64,000 bases of DNA from Tenacibaculum sp. SZ-18 (GCF_002813915.1 NZ_CP019335.1:790388-854387); one strand, 5' to 3'. Shown: positions 46,501-55,061, counted from the stretch's first letter. Numbers and translations are program-made. Notes: generated by a model from the letters alone, not told the origin.

Positions 46501-47366
46501 TACAGATTAGATTTACTGTTGTTACTGGTTCAGGAGCTAGTGGCTGGCAAAGTGACATCGCTTTGGATGCAATTTCTGTAGAAGAGGCTACAGGCAATCC
46601 TGACCCTGGATGTGATACTTTAGACTTTAATAGTTTCACAATTACACCTTTCTCTAATCAAGATTCTGCTGGTAATTTCTCTATTGGAAATGGAGGTGCC
46701 TCTTTGACTTTAACAAATAATACATGGAAGTATATCCCATTTGATTATGTTGTCACGCCAAATACTGTAATTGAATTTGAGTTTAGTAGTACTTCTCAAG
46801 GAGAAATTCATGGTGTAGGTTTCGAAGATGATAATACTTTAACTTCAACTAGATATTTTAAAGTACATGGAACTCAAAATTATGGTATTACCAATTTTGA
46901 TAATTACGCTGGAGGAACACAAACGTATGTGATTCCAGTAGGTGATTCTTATACGGGAACTATGGATCGTTTAGTATTCATTAATGATAATGATGCAGGT
47001 TCAGGTAATACTTCTACATTCACAAATGTGAAAATTTATGAAGGATCATGTAGTGCTTCTCTTGTTGAAGTTGCAAGTTTTGGAACTAGAGTAGATGTAT
47101 TAGGAGATGAAGATGAAAATGCTTTAGCTTCTGTAGCTGTTGCTCCTGTGCCAATTAAGAAAGGTAATCTATTAAAAGTTTTAACTTCAAGTAATAACTT
47201 ATCAAATACTAGGTATAGTGTAATTAATGTGCTAGGTCAAGTTTTAGATAGAGGAGTATTAAATACAACAAATACAATTAATATTGATCGTTTCGATTCT
47301 GGAGTATATATTTTAAGGTTAGAAAACTCTTATACAAAAGCAAACAAACGTTTCATAATTGAATAA
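43554..47366 (+). CDS. M36 fungalysin metallopeptidase with two MAM-like domains and T9SS tail
   Basis: 1270 residues, secreted. Signal peptide, then an FTP/PepSY-type propeptide (to about 230), then the fungalysin domain with H441-E-Y-G-H445 (IIAHEYGHGIST) and the third ligand Glu in GEGWSDWFG (about 468). Two MAM-like jelly-roll domains begin at C656 and near 838; they are near copies (TFPFSESFETNFGEWSNA and SFPFSESFEISFGDWSNA). Another beta domain follows (about 1020-1170), then a type A sorting tail (SVINVLGQVLDRG, FDSGVYILRL). It degrades extracellular protein. Single gene with a terminator. Confidence 0.95.
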   Translation: MKKPFLLMAAFLLSQSILCQISTPKDMGVINNHFNGLKKRSTDASIDFSEWKVTSTASSLKKGLTHYYITQYHNNIPIINGTYNMSVFNGKVNFKLDQFVPAIKTKLNSAKTSGITPEAAIQSVIAKHRLKASANLIRSSKKSNSGDDMIQFMNSGITEDNEPITAQKVYIFQDNKLKLCWNINLYEQGGQNWWHSYIDISSGEIIAEDNWVISCNFGEVEHTHVKGESNNHKEVTNYVEKNTRIPFGPKSIMVAPDSYNVYAMPLSDPDDGGRTIVNDPANLTASPFGWHDTNGASGAEYNITRGNNVWAQEDANGNNGTGASPSGGAGLDFDFPVNLNQSPANYRNASTTNLFYWNNIMHDVWYQYGFDEASGNFQENNYGKGGSGSDSVNADSQDGSGLNNANFATPGDGGNPRMQMFLWNQTNPGRDGSFDNVIIAHEYGHGISTRLVGGRNSNTLGGSEQMGEGWSDWFGLMLTMKAGDQGTDSRGVGNYVLGQNDAGPGIRPTPYSTNRSINNTDYADINGLAVPHGVGYAFATILWDMTWLLVDQEGFDPDFYNGTGGNNIAMALVIEGLKNTANNPGFVSGRDGILQADQDLYGGQYRCLIWKAFAERGVGDGANENSNGGTNTNSDQTVSFVNPCDGGGPDPTPDVCSGDITTFPFSESFETNFGEWSNASSGDDVDFSRNSGGTPSSNTGPTAASDGSTYIYVEASGNGTGFPNKRGVLNSPCLNFSSLSSPTLSFQYHMFGSAINSLTVEARTDNTGDWTSVFTRSGDQGNQWNGANIDLAAYASQASVQLRFVVVTGTGNSGWQSDIALDEIAIQNGSTDPGPGDGCSGEVTSFPFSESFEISFGDWSNATTGDDIDFTRDTGGTPSNNTGPSSGADGSTYIYVEASGEGTGFPNKTAILNSPCLNFSSLTAPSLQFQYHMFGSAINSLTAEARTNNTGAWTSIFSQNGDKGNQWNAANVDLTAYAGESSVQIRFTVVTGSGASGWQSDIALDAISVEEATGNPDPGCDTLDFNSFTITPFSNQDSAGNFSIGNGGASLTLTNNTWKYIPFDYVVTPNTVIEFEFSSTSQGEIHGVGFEDDNTLTSTRYFKVHGTQNYGITNFDNYAGGTQTYVIPVGDSYTGTMDRLVFINDNDAGSGNTSTFTNVKIYEGSCSASLVEVASFGTRVDVLGDEDENALASVAVAPVPIKKGNLLKVLTSSNNLSNTRYSVINVLGQVLDRGVLNTTNTINIDRFDSGVYILRLENSYTKANKRFIIE
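45519..46590 (+). repeat. Tandem MAM-like domain duplication in the fungalysin gene
   Basis: Two units of about 175 residues, 45519-46045 and about 46066-46590, share most residues: STYIYVEASGNGTGFPNK and STYIYVEASGEGTGFPNK; FQYHMFGSAINSLT in both; SGWQSDIALDEI and SGWQSDIALDAI. The similarity is visible at DNA level too, so the duplication is recent or homogenised. Confidence 0.85.
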
Positions 47367-47403
47367 CAATAGTTTCTTAGAGTAGGAATTATTGTAAAAC
47401 TAG

Positions 47404-47433
47404 AAAGCCTCTTGAATTTCAAGAGGCTTTTTT
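47404..47433 (+). terminator. Terminator of the fungalysin gene
   Basis: AAAGCCTCTTGAA and TTCAAGAGGCTTT inverted, followed by TTTTA. Confidence 0.85.
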
Positions 47434-47452
47434 ATGCTTTAACATGACGAAA

Positions 47453-48592
47453 TTAGAAAACTAATTCCTTTATTTTCTTTGTTATTGCTTGTTTAATATC
47501 TGTAGGGTATGATCGATCTCCGTGAAAAATATCAGCCATAGCATCACTGAAACGCTGACCGTATTTTTTCAACATAACATTCCTAATTGTTTTTTGTTCG
47601 TAAAACCATTTCGCTAACCATAAACCTGTTTTAATTTCAGGAATCAACTTTTTGTTAAGTTTGTCGTTATATAATTCAGTTGCTTTTTGCAGATTTAAAT
47701 CACTTTCACTAATTGCTTCAGCTACCAGAACTCCGCTGTAAATTGCGTTAGAAATTCCTTCGGCTGTTATCGGATCAGCGAATCCAGCTGCATCTCCAAT
47801 TAAGAATACATTGTTTTTGATAAAACCGTCAGTTCTTGGAGCAATTGGTATTTGAAAGCCATGTTGAGATTCTTTCAAAATAGTTTTAATTCCAATAGTC
47901 TCAAGATATTCTTGATAATATTTCTTTAAATTAATACGAGTCTTTTTGGTTGAAGCAACTCCAACTGATAAATGATTTTTTTTTGGAAAATTCCATGCAT
48001 AACCGTAAGGAATTGCATCAATATCAAAGCGCACCTGGTCTTTTAATCTATTAAAATCTTCTTCAGGAACTTCAATTTCATATTCTAAGGCAGGAATCAA
48101 CTTTCTTGTCTCTTCTGTCCAACCAGCCATTTTTGCTGTAGGACTTAAAGCACCGTCTGCAGCTACTACGAACTTAGCAACCAACTTAGTTTTATCAGTA
48201 GTTAAGATTGCATTATCACCGTCAAAAGTTATGTCTGTAAGTTTGTTTTCTTCTAATAACTTGATTCCTTGTCTTTTGGCTTCTTCAACAATTAAGTTGT
48301 CAAAAGAATCACGCATAATCATAGTGATTGTCGGATCTTCTCTCTCTGTTTTGAAGTGTAACGTATTTCCAAGAAAAATATCAACTGTATGGAATTCACG
48401 TTCAACTACGGAACTTATATCAAAAGGTAAATTTCTTCTTCCTCTGTAAACAAAACCGCCACCACAAGTTTTATATCTTGGTAGTTTTTCTTTTTCAATA
48501 AGTACTGTTGAAATTCCTTTTTTTGCTAAATGAAAAGCAGTTGAGGCTCCCGATGGTCCGCTACCAATTACAGCTACATCAAAATGTTCCAT
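47453..48592 (-). CDS. Geranylgeranyl-reductase-like FAD oxidoreductase
   Basis: 379 residues. FAD-binding GxGxxG in AVIGSGPSGASTAFHLAKKG, TVLIEKEKLPRYKTCGGGF as the family PxxKxCGGG motif, and VFLIGDAAGFADPITAEGIS for the second FAD contact. Reduces isoprenoid chains in related proteins; here the substrate may be menaquinone or carotenoid precursors, not shown. Single gene, convergent with the fungalysin gene across a terminator. Confidence 0.88.
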   Translation of the reverse strand: MEHFDVAVIGSGPSGASTAFHLAKKGISTVLIEKEKLPRYKTCGGGFVYRGRRNLPFDISSVVEREFHTVDIFLGNTLHFKTEREDPTITMIMRDSFDNLIVEEAKRQGIKLLEENKLTDITFDGDNAILTTDKTKLVAKFVVAADGALSPTAKMAGWTEETRKLIPALEYEIEVPEEDFNRLKDQVRFDIDAIPYGYAWNFPKKNHLSVGVASTKKTRINLKKYYQEYLETIGIKTILKESQHGFQIPIAPRTDGFIKNNVFLIGDAAGFADPITAEGISNAIYSGVLVAEAISESDLNLQKATELYNDKLNKKLIPEIKTGLWLAKWFYEQKTIRNVMLKKYGQRFSDAMADIFHGDRSYPTDIKQAITKKIKELVF

Positions 48593-48635
48593 GAAAGTTA
48601 GTAATTAAAATCAGTTAAATAGTGCGCTAAGATAG

Positions 48636-49658
48636 TTATTCAAAATTTATTCTTGACATTATAGGAAAGTGATCCGATAATTTTTCTGAGTAAGTTTTAA
48701 AATTATGAATTTTAGTGTTTTTATCTGTTAAAATAAAATCAATCCGAACGGGGAAGAAATAATTGAAAGATTTTCCAAGACCACTCCCTGCGACCTCAAA
48801 AGCATCTTTTTTATTTTTTGATATTTGACGATACACCCAAGAAAACGCGGTGTTGTTAAAATCTCCGCAAATAACTTGTTTACCTTTCCATTGCTGCTCA
48901 TGAGTTAGAAATGTTTCTACCTGTGAAGCTTGTTTTTGAAATCCTATTTTCAGACGATCTATTAGTTTTTCCGAATTTACTTCTCCAAAATTCTCTTTTT
49001 GTGGATTTAATTTTAATGATTGAAGGTGGATATTATATATTCTTACCGTATCGTTATTTTTTAGAATATCAACAAAAATTGCATTATTCGCACTATGTTT
49101 AAAATCGAGTGAACCTTTGTTGATGATTTTATATTTTGAAAAAATTGCTAATCCAAAATTTTGTGTTTTCGACTTTGGAACAAAATATTTATAGTTAAAA
49201 TCGAAATTTCTTTTTTCCGAATTATGAAATTCTTGGATTGCTAAAATGTCTGGATCTTTATCATTGATGAAGTTCATGATTTTTTCATCAATGTCTTTTT
49301 CTTTGGACCATTTATAAAAATTGAACATTCTCACATTATAACTCATCACTTTAACATCAGAATTTAAGGCAATGTCTTTTTTAGAAATTTTTATAAATGG
49401 AGGAAAAAATAGCCATCCAAAGAATAAAACGACGCCCGATAATAAAAAGTGCTTTTTAAGTTTAATAATCCAATATAAAAAGAACAAAAAATTAAGAACA
49501 ATAAGGAAAGGTACCGCCAAACTAACAACCGAAAATACAGGAACAGTCTTAGGTGAAACAAATGCTAAAAAATAGGATAGTAGTAATACAGTTGCAACGA
49601 TAGAGTTAATAAAGCATAGCAACTTATTGAATAAATTAAACTCTTTTTTCTTGGTCAT
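48636..49658 (-). CDS. Membrane-anchored endonuclease/exonuclease/phosphatase family protein
   Basis: 340 residues. Three hydrophobic segments (about 14-30, 40-62, 70-88) precede an EEP domain: VKVMSYNVRMFNFY, DILAIQEFHNSE with the metal Glu, IYNIHLQS, VICGDFNNTAF and a closing KLSDHFPIMSRI. It may cleave DNA, RNA or phospholipid head groups at the periplasmic face. Its start codon overlaps the end of the rhomboid gene, so it closes the mutL-rhomboid operon. Confidence 0.88.
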   Translation of the reverse strand: MTKKKEFNLFNKLLCFINSIVATVLLLSYFLAFVSPKTVPVFSVVSLAVPFLIVLNFLFFLYWIIKLKKHFLLSGVVLFFGWLFFPPFIKISKKDIALNSDVKVMSYNVRMFNFYKWSKEKDIDEKIMNFINDKDPDILAIQEFHNSEKRNFDFNYKYFVPKSKTQNFGLAIFSKYKIINKGSLDFKHSANNAIFVDILKNNDTVRIYNIHLQSLKLNPQKENFGEVNSEKLIDRLKIGFQKQASQVETFLTHEQQWKGKQVICGDFNNTAFSWVYRQISKNKKDAFEVAGSGLGKSFNYFFPVRIDFILTDKNTKIHNFKTYSEKLSDHFPIMSRINFE

Positions 49659-50509
49659 TATTTTGGGTTTCCTTGCTTGAACAAGAAATCTTTTTCTTCT
49701 TTTGTTAAGGCATCATAACCAGATTTACCAATTTTGTCTAAAATAGCATCGATTCTTTGCTGATTATCAGATTTTCTATTAGTATCGTTTCTTCTAGGTT
49801 TATCTGACTTGTATACAGTTTTTAAATTTTTTTTATCTCGTTTGAACCACTTTTTAAGACTTGATAAGAACTTAATTTCCTTATTGCTAGATTGCTGTAC
49901 GTAAATAAAACCGAATAGTGCACCACCTAAATGAGCGAAATGTCCACCACCATTACTTCCAGCTAAACTAATTAAATCCATTAAAACAAAGAACGCAGCT
50001 AATTGCCATACCTTAATAAAAACATTTATTAAAGGAATTTTTAGTTCATAGTTAGGAATGTATGTCGCGGTACCAATTATAATTGCACTTACTCCAGCAG
50101 AAGCTCCAACTAACAAATGATTAATTGAATTAAATGCAGGGAAATAGTTCATAGCAATCATAAAGAAAATACCTCCGAATATGGTTCCTAATAAATAGAA
50201 GTTTAATAGTTGTTTAGGAGTAAAATATTCTGAGAATAATCTTCCGAAAATATAAAGCCAAATACAATTTGATAATAAATGAAAGAAATCTGCGTGTAAA
50301 AAACCGTAAGTAATAATTGACCATGGCTTTGTGATATACGCATCCAAAGAAGAAGATAACGCAAACCACTGATCTATAAAGTTTACTTGATTATTGAATA
50401 ACCCGCTAAAGGAAGAAATGAGTAATTCAAATATGAAAACAGCGACATTAATGTAGATGATTTTTTCCAACATCGACGCTCTTAAAAAATGTTGTTTTAA
50501 TTTTTCCAT
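49658..50509 (-). CDS. Rhomboid intramembrane serine protease, second of two
   Basis: 283 residues with six membrane helices. Catalytic Ser137 in VGASAGVSA, His193 in GHFAHLGGALFG; HADFFHLLSN is the conserved loop before helix 2. A basic cytoplasmic tail of about 70 residues follows (SLKKWFKRDKKNLK, ending EEKDFLFKQGNPK). It cleaves membrane proteins in the bilayer. Six bp downstream of the first rhomboid. Confidence 0.93.
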   Translation of the reverse strand: MEKLKQHFLRASMLEKIIYINVAVFIFELLISSFSGLFNNQVNFIDQWFALSSSLDAYITKPWSIITYGFLHADFFHLLSNCIWLYIFGRLFSEYFTPKQLLNFYLLGTIFGGIFFMIAMNYFPAFNSINHLLVGASAGVSAIIIGTATYIPNYELKIPLINVFIKVWQLAAFFVLMDLISLAGSNGGGHFAHLGGALFGFIYVQQSSNKEIKFLSSLKKWFKRDKKNLKTVYKSDKPRRNDTNRKSDNQQRIDAILDKIGKSGYDALTKEEKDFLFKQGNPK

Positions 50510-50515
50510 AATACT

Positions 50516-51235
50516 TTAATTCATTCTGAACTGATTATTTTTCCAATATCTAACTAGTATAAATCCAATCAACATTCCGCTTAAGTGTCCTAAATGTGCA
50601 ACATTGTCCCATGAGAAACCTGCGAACTCCATCGATAACTCATATACTATTAAAAGAGGAATAAAGTATTTTGCTTTTATCGGAACAGGAAGGAATATCA
50701 TCATTAACTCTACATTAGGGAATAAAATACCAAATGCCATTAATAACCCAGCGATAGCTCCTGATGCTCCTAGCATTTGGCCATTTATTAAGGCATTTAA
50801 TCCTCCTAAACTAGGATCTGCATAATTTTTTGATTGAGTTATTATCTCAGCACCTTCAGTTAAAATTAAATTTATTGCTTCATCAGGAAAGTCATCTACA
50901 CTACTTTGTATTTGTAAGTATTTAATGAAAATATAAATTACGGCAGATCCTATACCTGTGAGAAAGTAGAATGTTACAAACTTCCTAGTTCCCCATATTT
51001 GTTCTAAAGCACTACCAAACATCCAAAGCGCAAACATGTTGAATAAAATATGTGCAAAACTTCCATGCATAAACATGTAAGTGATTAACTGCCAGTATTC
51101 AAACAAAGGACTTTCAGTGGAATGTAAAGAAAGTAGCTTTATTACATAATTAGAGTTTAAAAAATAATAGGTAGCAACAAAGAAGATAATGTTGACTATT
51201 ATTAAATGTTTTACAGCATCGGTTAATCTTTGCAT
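50516..51235 (-). CDS. Rhomboid intramembrane serine protease, first of two
   Basis: 239 residues. Catalytic Ser158 in LGASGAIAG and His214 in NVAHLGHLSG; HGSFAHILFNMFALWMFG is the conserved entrance motif. It has a longer loop between helices 3 and 4 than the second rhomboid and no basic tail. Three bp downstream of mutL. Confidence 0.94.
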   Translation of the reverse strand: MQRLTDAVKHLIIVNIIFFVATYYFLNSNYVIKLLSLHSTESPLFEYWQLITYMFMHGSFAHILFNMFALWMFGSALEQIWGTRKFVTFYFLTGIGSAVIYIFIKYLQIQSSVDDFPDEAINLILTEGAEIITQSKNYADPSLGGLNALINGQMLGASGAIAGLLMAFGILFPNVELMMIFLPVPIKAKYFIPLLIVYELSMEFAGFSWDNVAHLGHLSGMLIGFILVRYWKNNQFRMN

Positions 51236-51238
51236 AAT

Positions 51239-53098
51239 TTACTTGCTAAAAATAGTATCAATTTCCTGTAAAGTTAAGGTTTTAAAAGTTGGTTTTCCTA
51301 AAGGAGAAACACTTGGCTCTTTACATGAAAATAAGTTATTTACTAAAGTTTCTTGTTCTTTTCCTGATAAAATGGTCCCAGTTTTAATGGCTAACGATTT
51401 CGCAAACGATTTTGCCATAACATCAAAATGGCTAAAACTAGCGTCTGGAACTTCTAATTTAACGTCATCTAGTAATTGTTCCAAGATTAATGTAATTTGG
51501 CTTTCAGAAATCGAGGTTGGAATTCCTCCAATTACAACTGTGTCATCAGAAAACTCATTAAAAACAAAACCAGCGCTTTCTAAGTCAGCTTTCATTTCTT
51601 TAATCATTTCAATATCTGTTTGAGAGAATGAAATGTTTATCGGGAATAATAATTGTTGACTGTTCGCCTCTTTAACGGTAATATGTTCTAAATATTCTTC
51701 ATATAACACACGTTGGTGTGCTAAAGTTTGGTGAATTAAAACAACTCCAGATTTAATCAAGCTTAAAATATATTTTTTTTGAATCTGAAATGTTTTAGTG
51801 GTTTCAGTTTCTTTTTCTGATTGGAAAAGTTCTTGTGAATTAGATGAATGTTGGGTTTCTATGTCAAGATTTGCATATAAAGATTCCCAATTTCCCGTAT
51901 CCTTTTTAAAGTTACTTTGATATGTTGTTTTACTTGGACTAAAAGAAGTTGTTTCTCTACTTACCGGTTTACTTTCTATTGGATTGTTATTGAAAGGATT
52001 GAAAGTCGGATCAACAATAATCTTCGGTGTAGAAACCCTTTGTTTATCTTTAAACTCATAAGGCGTATCTAAAGTTGCATCTCTATTAAAGTCTAGTAAG
52101 GGAGCAACATTGTATTGTCCTAAACTGTGCTTTACGGTAGCTCGAATAATTGCATATAAAGCTTTTTCATTATCGAACTTAACCTCAGTTTTTGTTGGGT
52201 GAATATTTATATCAATAGTATTCGGTGGAACGTGGAAATAAATAAAATATGTTGGATGAACTCCTTGATCTAGTAAACCTTCGAAAGCACTGTTTACGGC
52301 ATGATTTAAATAAGAACTTTTTATAAATCGATCGTTCACAAAGAAAAACTGTTCACCTCTTTTCTTTTTAGCGAATTCAGGTTTTGCTACGAATCCTTGA
52401 ATTGATATAATATCAGTTTCCTCATTAACAGGAACTAATTTTTCATTTGTTTTAGTTCCAAAAATAGAAACGATACGTTTTCTTAAATTACTACTTTTTA
52501 AATTGTAAACTTCATTGTTATTATGATGAAGAATAAAAGTAATATTTGGGTGAGCTAATGCAATACGTTGAAACTCATCAATAATGTGACGAGTTTCTAC
52601 AGTATCTGATTTTAAGAAATTTCGACGAGCAGGAATATTATAAAATAAGTTTTTTACGGCCAAACTTGTTCCTTGTGGAGTTGAGGTAACCTCTTGTGAA
52701 ATTACTTTACTTCCTTCAATTTTTATGCAAGTTCCTAATTCTTCTTCTATTTGTTTTGTTTTCAGTTCTACATGAGCAATTGCCGCTATTGACGCTAAAG
52801 CTTCACCTCTAAAACCTTTTGTATTTAAATTAAATAAATCTTCAGCATTTTTAATTTTTGATGTAGCATGGCGCTCGAAACATAAACGAGCATCCGTTGT
52901 ACTCATCCCTTTTCCATTGTCAATTACTTGAACTAACGTTTTTCCTGCGTCTTTTAATAATAAAGTGATATTTGTAGAACCCGCATCAATAGCATTTTCT
53001 AAAAGTTCTTTTACTACAGATGCTGGGCGTTGCACAACTTCACCAGCTGCTATTTGATTGGCAACGTGGTCAGGAAGTAATTGAATAATATCTGACAT
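51239..53098 (-). CDS. mutL: DNA mismatch repair protein MutL
   Basis: 619 residues. GHKL ATPase N-terminus: LLENAIDAGSTNI, VIDNGKGMS, TKGFRGEALASI, GTSLAVKNLFYNIPAR. The middle is a poorly conserved linker (about 330-430). The C-terminal dimerisation domain is present, but the endonuclease motif DQHAxxExxxxE reads HQTLAHQRVLYE (about 455), and the downstream Cys motif is CKEPSVSPLGKP. The nuclease is therefore probably absent or altered. MutL links MutS to later steps of mismatch repair. First large gene of a rhomboid-EEP operon. Confidence 0.95.
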   Translation of the reverse strand: MSDIIQLLPDHVANQIAAGEVVQRPASVVKELLENAIDAGSTNITLLLKDAGKTLVQVIDNGKGMSTTDARLCFERHATSKIKNAEDLFNLNTKGFRGEALASIAAIAHVELKTKQIEEELGTCIKIEGSKVISQEVTSTPQGTSLAVKNLFYNIPARRNFLKSDTVETRHIIDEFQRIALAHPNITFILHHNNNEVYNLKSSNLRKRIVSIFGTKTNEKLVPVNEETDIISIQGFVAKPEFAKKKRGEQFFFVNDRFIKSSYLNHAVNSAFEGLLDQGVHPTYFIYFHVPPNTIDINIHPTKTEVKFDNEKALYAIIRATVKHSLGQYNVAPLLDFNRDATLDTPYEFKDKQRVSTPKIIVDPTFNPFNNNPIESKPVSRETTSFSPSKTTYQSNFKKDTGNWESLYANLDIETQHSSNSQELFQSEKETETTKTFQIQKKYILSLIKSGVVLIHQTLAHQRVLYEEYLEHITVKEANSQQLLFPINISFSQTDIEMIKEMKADLESAGFVFNEFSDDTVVIGGIPTSISESQITLILEQLLDDVKLEVPDASFSHFDVMAKSFAKSLAIKTGTILSGKEQETLVNNLFSCKEPSVSPLGKPTFKTLTLQEIDTIFSK

Positions 53099-53111
53099 TA
53101 ATTTTTTTCTA

Positions 53112-53408
53112 TTATGCTCTAAGGATGTAAGCTACAATTCCAAATAAAATTGCAACAATAATAGCAATTCGAAGTGTTGAATTATAGTCTCCTGAAGTTT
53201 TTGTTTTTTTCCAAGTATTCCTTAGTTGTCCTTTTTTTATAGTTACATATTCCTTTTTGTCTTCTGAAACATTTTCAACTGTTGTATCTACGTTTTCATA
53301 TTTCTTTTTGATCTTTTCTAATCGTTCCTTTCGCTCATCATAATAACGAGGTTTGTAGTCAAACGTATAATAAGATCTTCCTTTTAAAACTTTACTCCAT
53401 CCAAACAT
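53112..53408 (-). CDS. Small single-TM protein upstream of mutL
   Basis: 98 residues. A basic, aromatic N-terminus (MFGWSKVLKGRSYYTFDYKP), a charged helical middle and a C-terminal membrane helix (LRIAIIVAILFGIVAYILRA). It is tail-anchored in type. Flavobacterial homologues are sometimes labelled riboflavin synthase subunit beta because ribH lies next to them, but no such fold is seen. It leads the mutL operon, with 13 bp before mutL. Confidence 0.7.
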   Translation of the reverse strand: MFGWSKVLKGRSYYTFDYKPRYYDERKERLEKIKKKYENVDTTVENVSEDKKEYVTIKKGQLRNTWKKTKTSGDYNSTLRIAIIVAILFGIVAYILRA

Positions 53409-53514
53409 AGTACTAAATATTAAAGTTAGGTTTCTAGTAATTCAAAAACCAGACCAAAAATGGTATATCAAAATTACGGAATTAATGATAAGCTATCAAG
53501 AGAGTTTATGAAAT

Positions 53515-53549
53515 TAAAAAAGCCAAGACCATGAAATCTTGACTTCTTT
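53515..53549 (-). terminator. Terminator of the ribH gene
   Basis: Minus-strand AAGTCAAGA and TCTTGGCTT around an eight-base loop (one G-T pair), followed by TTTTTT. Confidence 0.7.
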
Positions 53550-53580
53550 AAAAGTATATTTACTATTCTAAGAATAAAAA

Positions 53581-54087
53581 TTAGAAACCAACGCTGTTGG
53601 TCTTTCTTCCAATATTTTTAATAGCTGCCATTTTAACTGCTGCAACTGCACATTCTACACCTTTATTTCCCAATTTTCCTCCTGAACGATCGATAGATTG
53701 TTGCCTCGTATTATCTGTTAAAACACAAAAAACCACAGGAACATCATATTGAAGGTTTAAATCCTTTATTCCTTGAGTAACTCCATCACAAACAAAGTCA
53801 AAATGCTTTGTTTCTCCTTGAATAACGTTTCCTACTGCAATAATAGCATCTAGTTTTTCAGTTTCAATCATTTTTTTACATCCGTAAACAAGTTCAAAAC
53901 TTCCGGGTACGTCCCAAGAAACGATGTTTTCAGTTAATGCACCACAGTCAACGAGTGTGTCAATTACTCCTTGATGTAAATTTTTAGTGATCTCAGGGTT
54001 CCATTCGGAAACAACAATCCCAAATCGAAAACCCTTCGCATTTGGGATTGTGTTTTTATCGTAATATGATAAATTCGTTGTAGCCAT
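53581..54087 (-). CDS. ribH: 6,7-dimethyl-8-ribityllumazine synthase
   Basis: 168 residues. Joins the ribitylamino-uracil and the four-carbon phosphate in riboflavin synthesis. Seen: FGIVVSEWNPEITKNLHQG with the substrate Trp, VPGSFELVYGCKK, AVGNVIQGETKHFDFVCDG with the catalytic His, PVVFCVLTDNT and KGVECAVAAVKMA. About 12 residues longer at the start than short family members. Preceded on the same strand by the TPR gene, with an 87-bp gap that carries a palindromic repeat. Confidence 0.96.
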   Translation of the reverse strand: MATTNLSYYDKNTIPNAKGFRFGIVVSEWNPEITKNLHQGVIDTLVDCGALTENIVSWDVPGSFELVYGCKKMIETEKLDAIIAVGNVIQGETKHFDFVCDGVTQGIKDLNLQYDVPVVFCVLTDNTRQQSIDRSGGKLGNKGVECAVAAVKMAAIKNIGRKTNSVGF

Positions 54088-54089
54088 TT

Positions 54090-54168
54090 CAAATAGTCAT
54101 TGCGAATGTCGTGAAGTAATATTTAGGGAAATTACTTCGTCATTCTTCCTCGTAATGTCGAGAATTAC
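54090..54168. repeat. Degenerate REP-like palindrome between TPR gene and ribH
   Basis: Inverted halves CATTGCGAATGTCGTGAAG (from 54098) and CTTCGTCATTCTTCCTCG (ending near 54153), with GAAGTAAT and ATTACTTC flanking the centre. The wording (GTCATTGCGA, CTTCGTCATTC) matches the tandem REP-like array at 11891-12258. Within a same-strand pair it may set mRNA stability. Confidence 0.6.
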
Positions 54169-54174
54169 AATTGT

Positions 54175-54960
54175 TTATTGTGCGTATTTTGCACTGTTGA
54201 TGTACTTATCAATGTTTCTACCAATTTGAGTTGTAGCGTATTTTTCTTTAATGACATTAAATAAACCTTCCGCTTTACTGTACTCTTTTAATTGCATAGC
54301 AGTTTGACCTGCTTTGAGTAAAAACATTGGAGAAGTAAAATCGTTTTCTTTTTTGTATCCAGCTTTTTCATAATATTCTAAAGCTTCTTTTGGCTGGTTA
54401 ATATCTGCAAAAGCATCACCTATAGCTCCTAAAGCTGTTGGTCCTAATAATTCATCTTCAGAATCAAATTGCTCTAAGTACTCAATAGCTTCAGTATATT
54501 TCTTCATTTTTAAATAAGAAATCCCTGCGTAATAGTTAGCTAAGTTTCCAGCCTTAGTACTTCCATAAGTTTTTGCGATGTCTAAAAATCCATATTTACC
54601 ATCACCACCTTCTAAACCTAACATATACAAACTATCAGCTTTCACACCTGCAGCAGTTTCAGCTTTATCAAAGAAAGACCTTGGATAAGCTAACTCATTT
54701 GATGCATCTATTTCAGTTGGCTCAGAAATAAACTTAGTGTATCCTAAGTATAAAAGGATTAAAGCAGCTACAGCTATTAAACCAAAAAACAAAGGTTTAC
54801 TATTTTTTTCAATCCATTCTTCTGATTTATTAGCGGCCTGATCTAGTCCTTCAAATGCTTTAGCCACATCACTTTGCGACTCGTCAAATGTCTCTTCAAT
54901 AGTATTTTCTACAACCTTTTCTTTCTTCGGTTTATATCCTCTCTTTTTATATGTTGCCAT
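54175..54960 (-). CDS. Membrane-anchored TPR protein (YfgM-like)
   Basis: 261 residues. A basic N-terminus and acidic stretch are followed by one membrane helix (PLFFGLIAVAALILLYLGY, about 57-75). The rest is tetratricopeptide repeats: LANYYAGISYLKMKKYTEAI, PKEALEYYEKAGYKKEN, KAGQTAMQLKEYSKAEGLFN. The layout resembles YfgM/ancillary SecYEG proteins and other TPR_21 proteins. A clear promoter is just upstream and recF is divergent. Confidence 0.85.
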   Translation of the reverse strand: MATYKKRGYKPKKEKVVENTIEETFDESQSDVAKAFEGLDQAANKSEEWIEKNSKPLFFGLIAVAALILLYLGYTKFISEPTEIDASNELAYPRSFFDKAETAAGVKADSLYMLGLEGGDGKYGFLDIAKTYGSTKAGNLANYYAGISYLKMKKYTEAIEYLEQFDSEDELLGPTALGAIGDAFADINQPKEALEYYEKAGYKKENDFTSPMFLLKAGQTAMQLKEYSKAEGLFNVIKEKYATTQIGRNIDKYINSAKYAQ

Positions 54961-54982
54961 AATTCTTATAAAATTAGTCGGG

Positions 54983-55013
54983 CAAAAATAGTTTTTTTAA
55001 TTGGATTTTAAAA
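54983..55013 (-). promoter_or_regulatory. Promoter for the TPR-ribH transcript
   Basis: Minus-strand TTTT (55013-55010), 19 bp, TATTTTTG (54990-54983); the -7 box is perfect. Confidence 0.65.
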
Positions 55014-55061
55014 GCTGATTTTTCGTTAATTTGCACTTCTTGTTTAGAAACCAGCTTGTAC

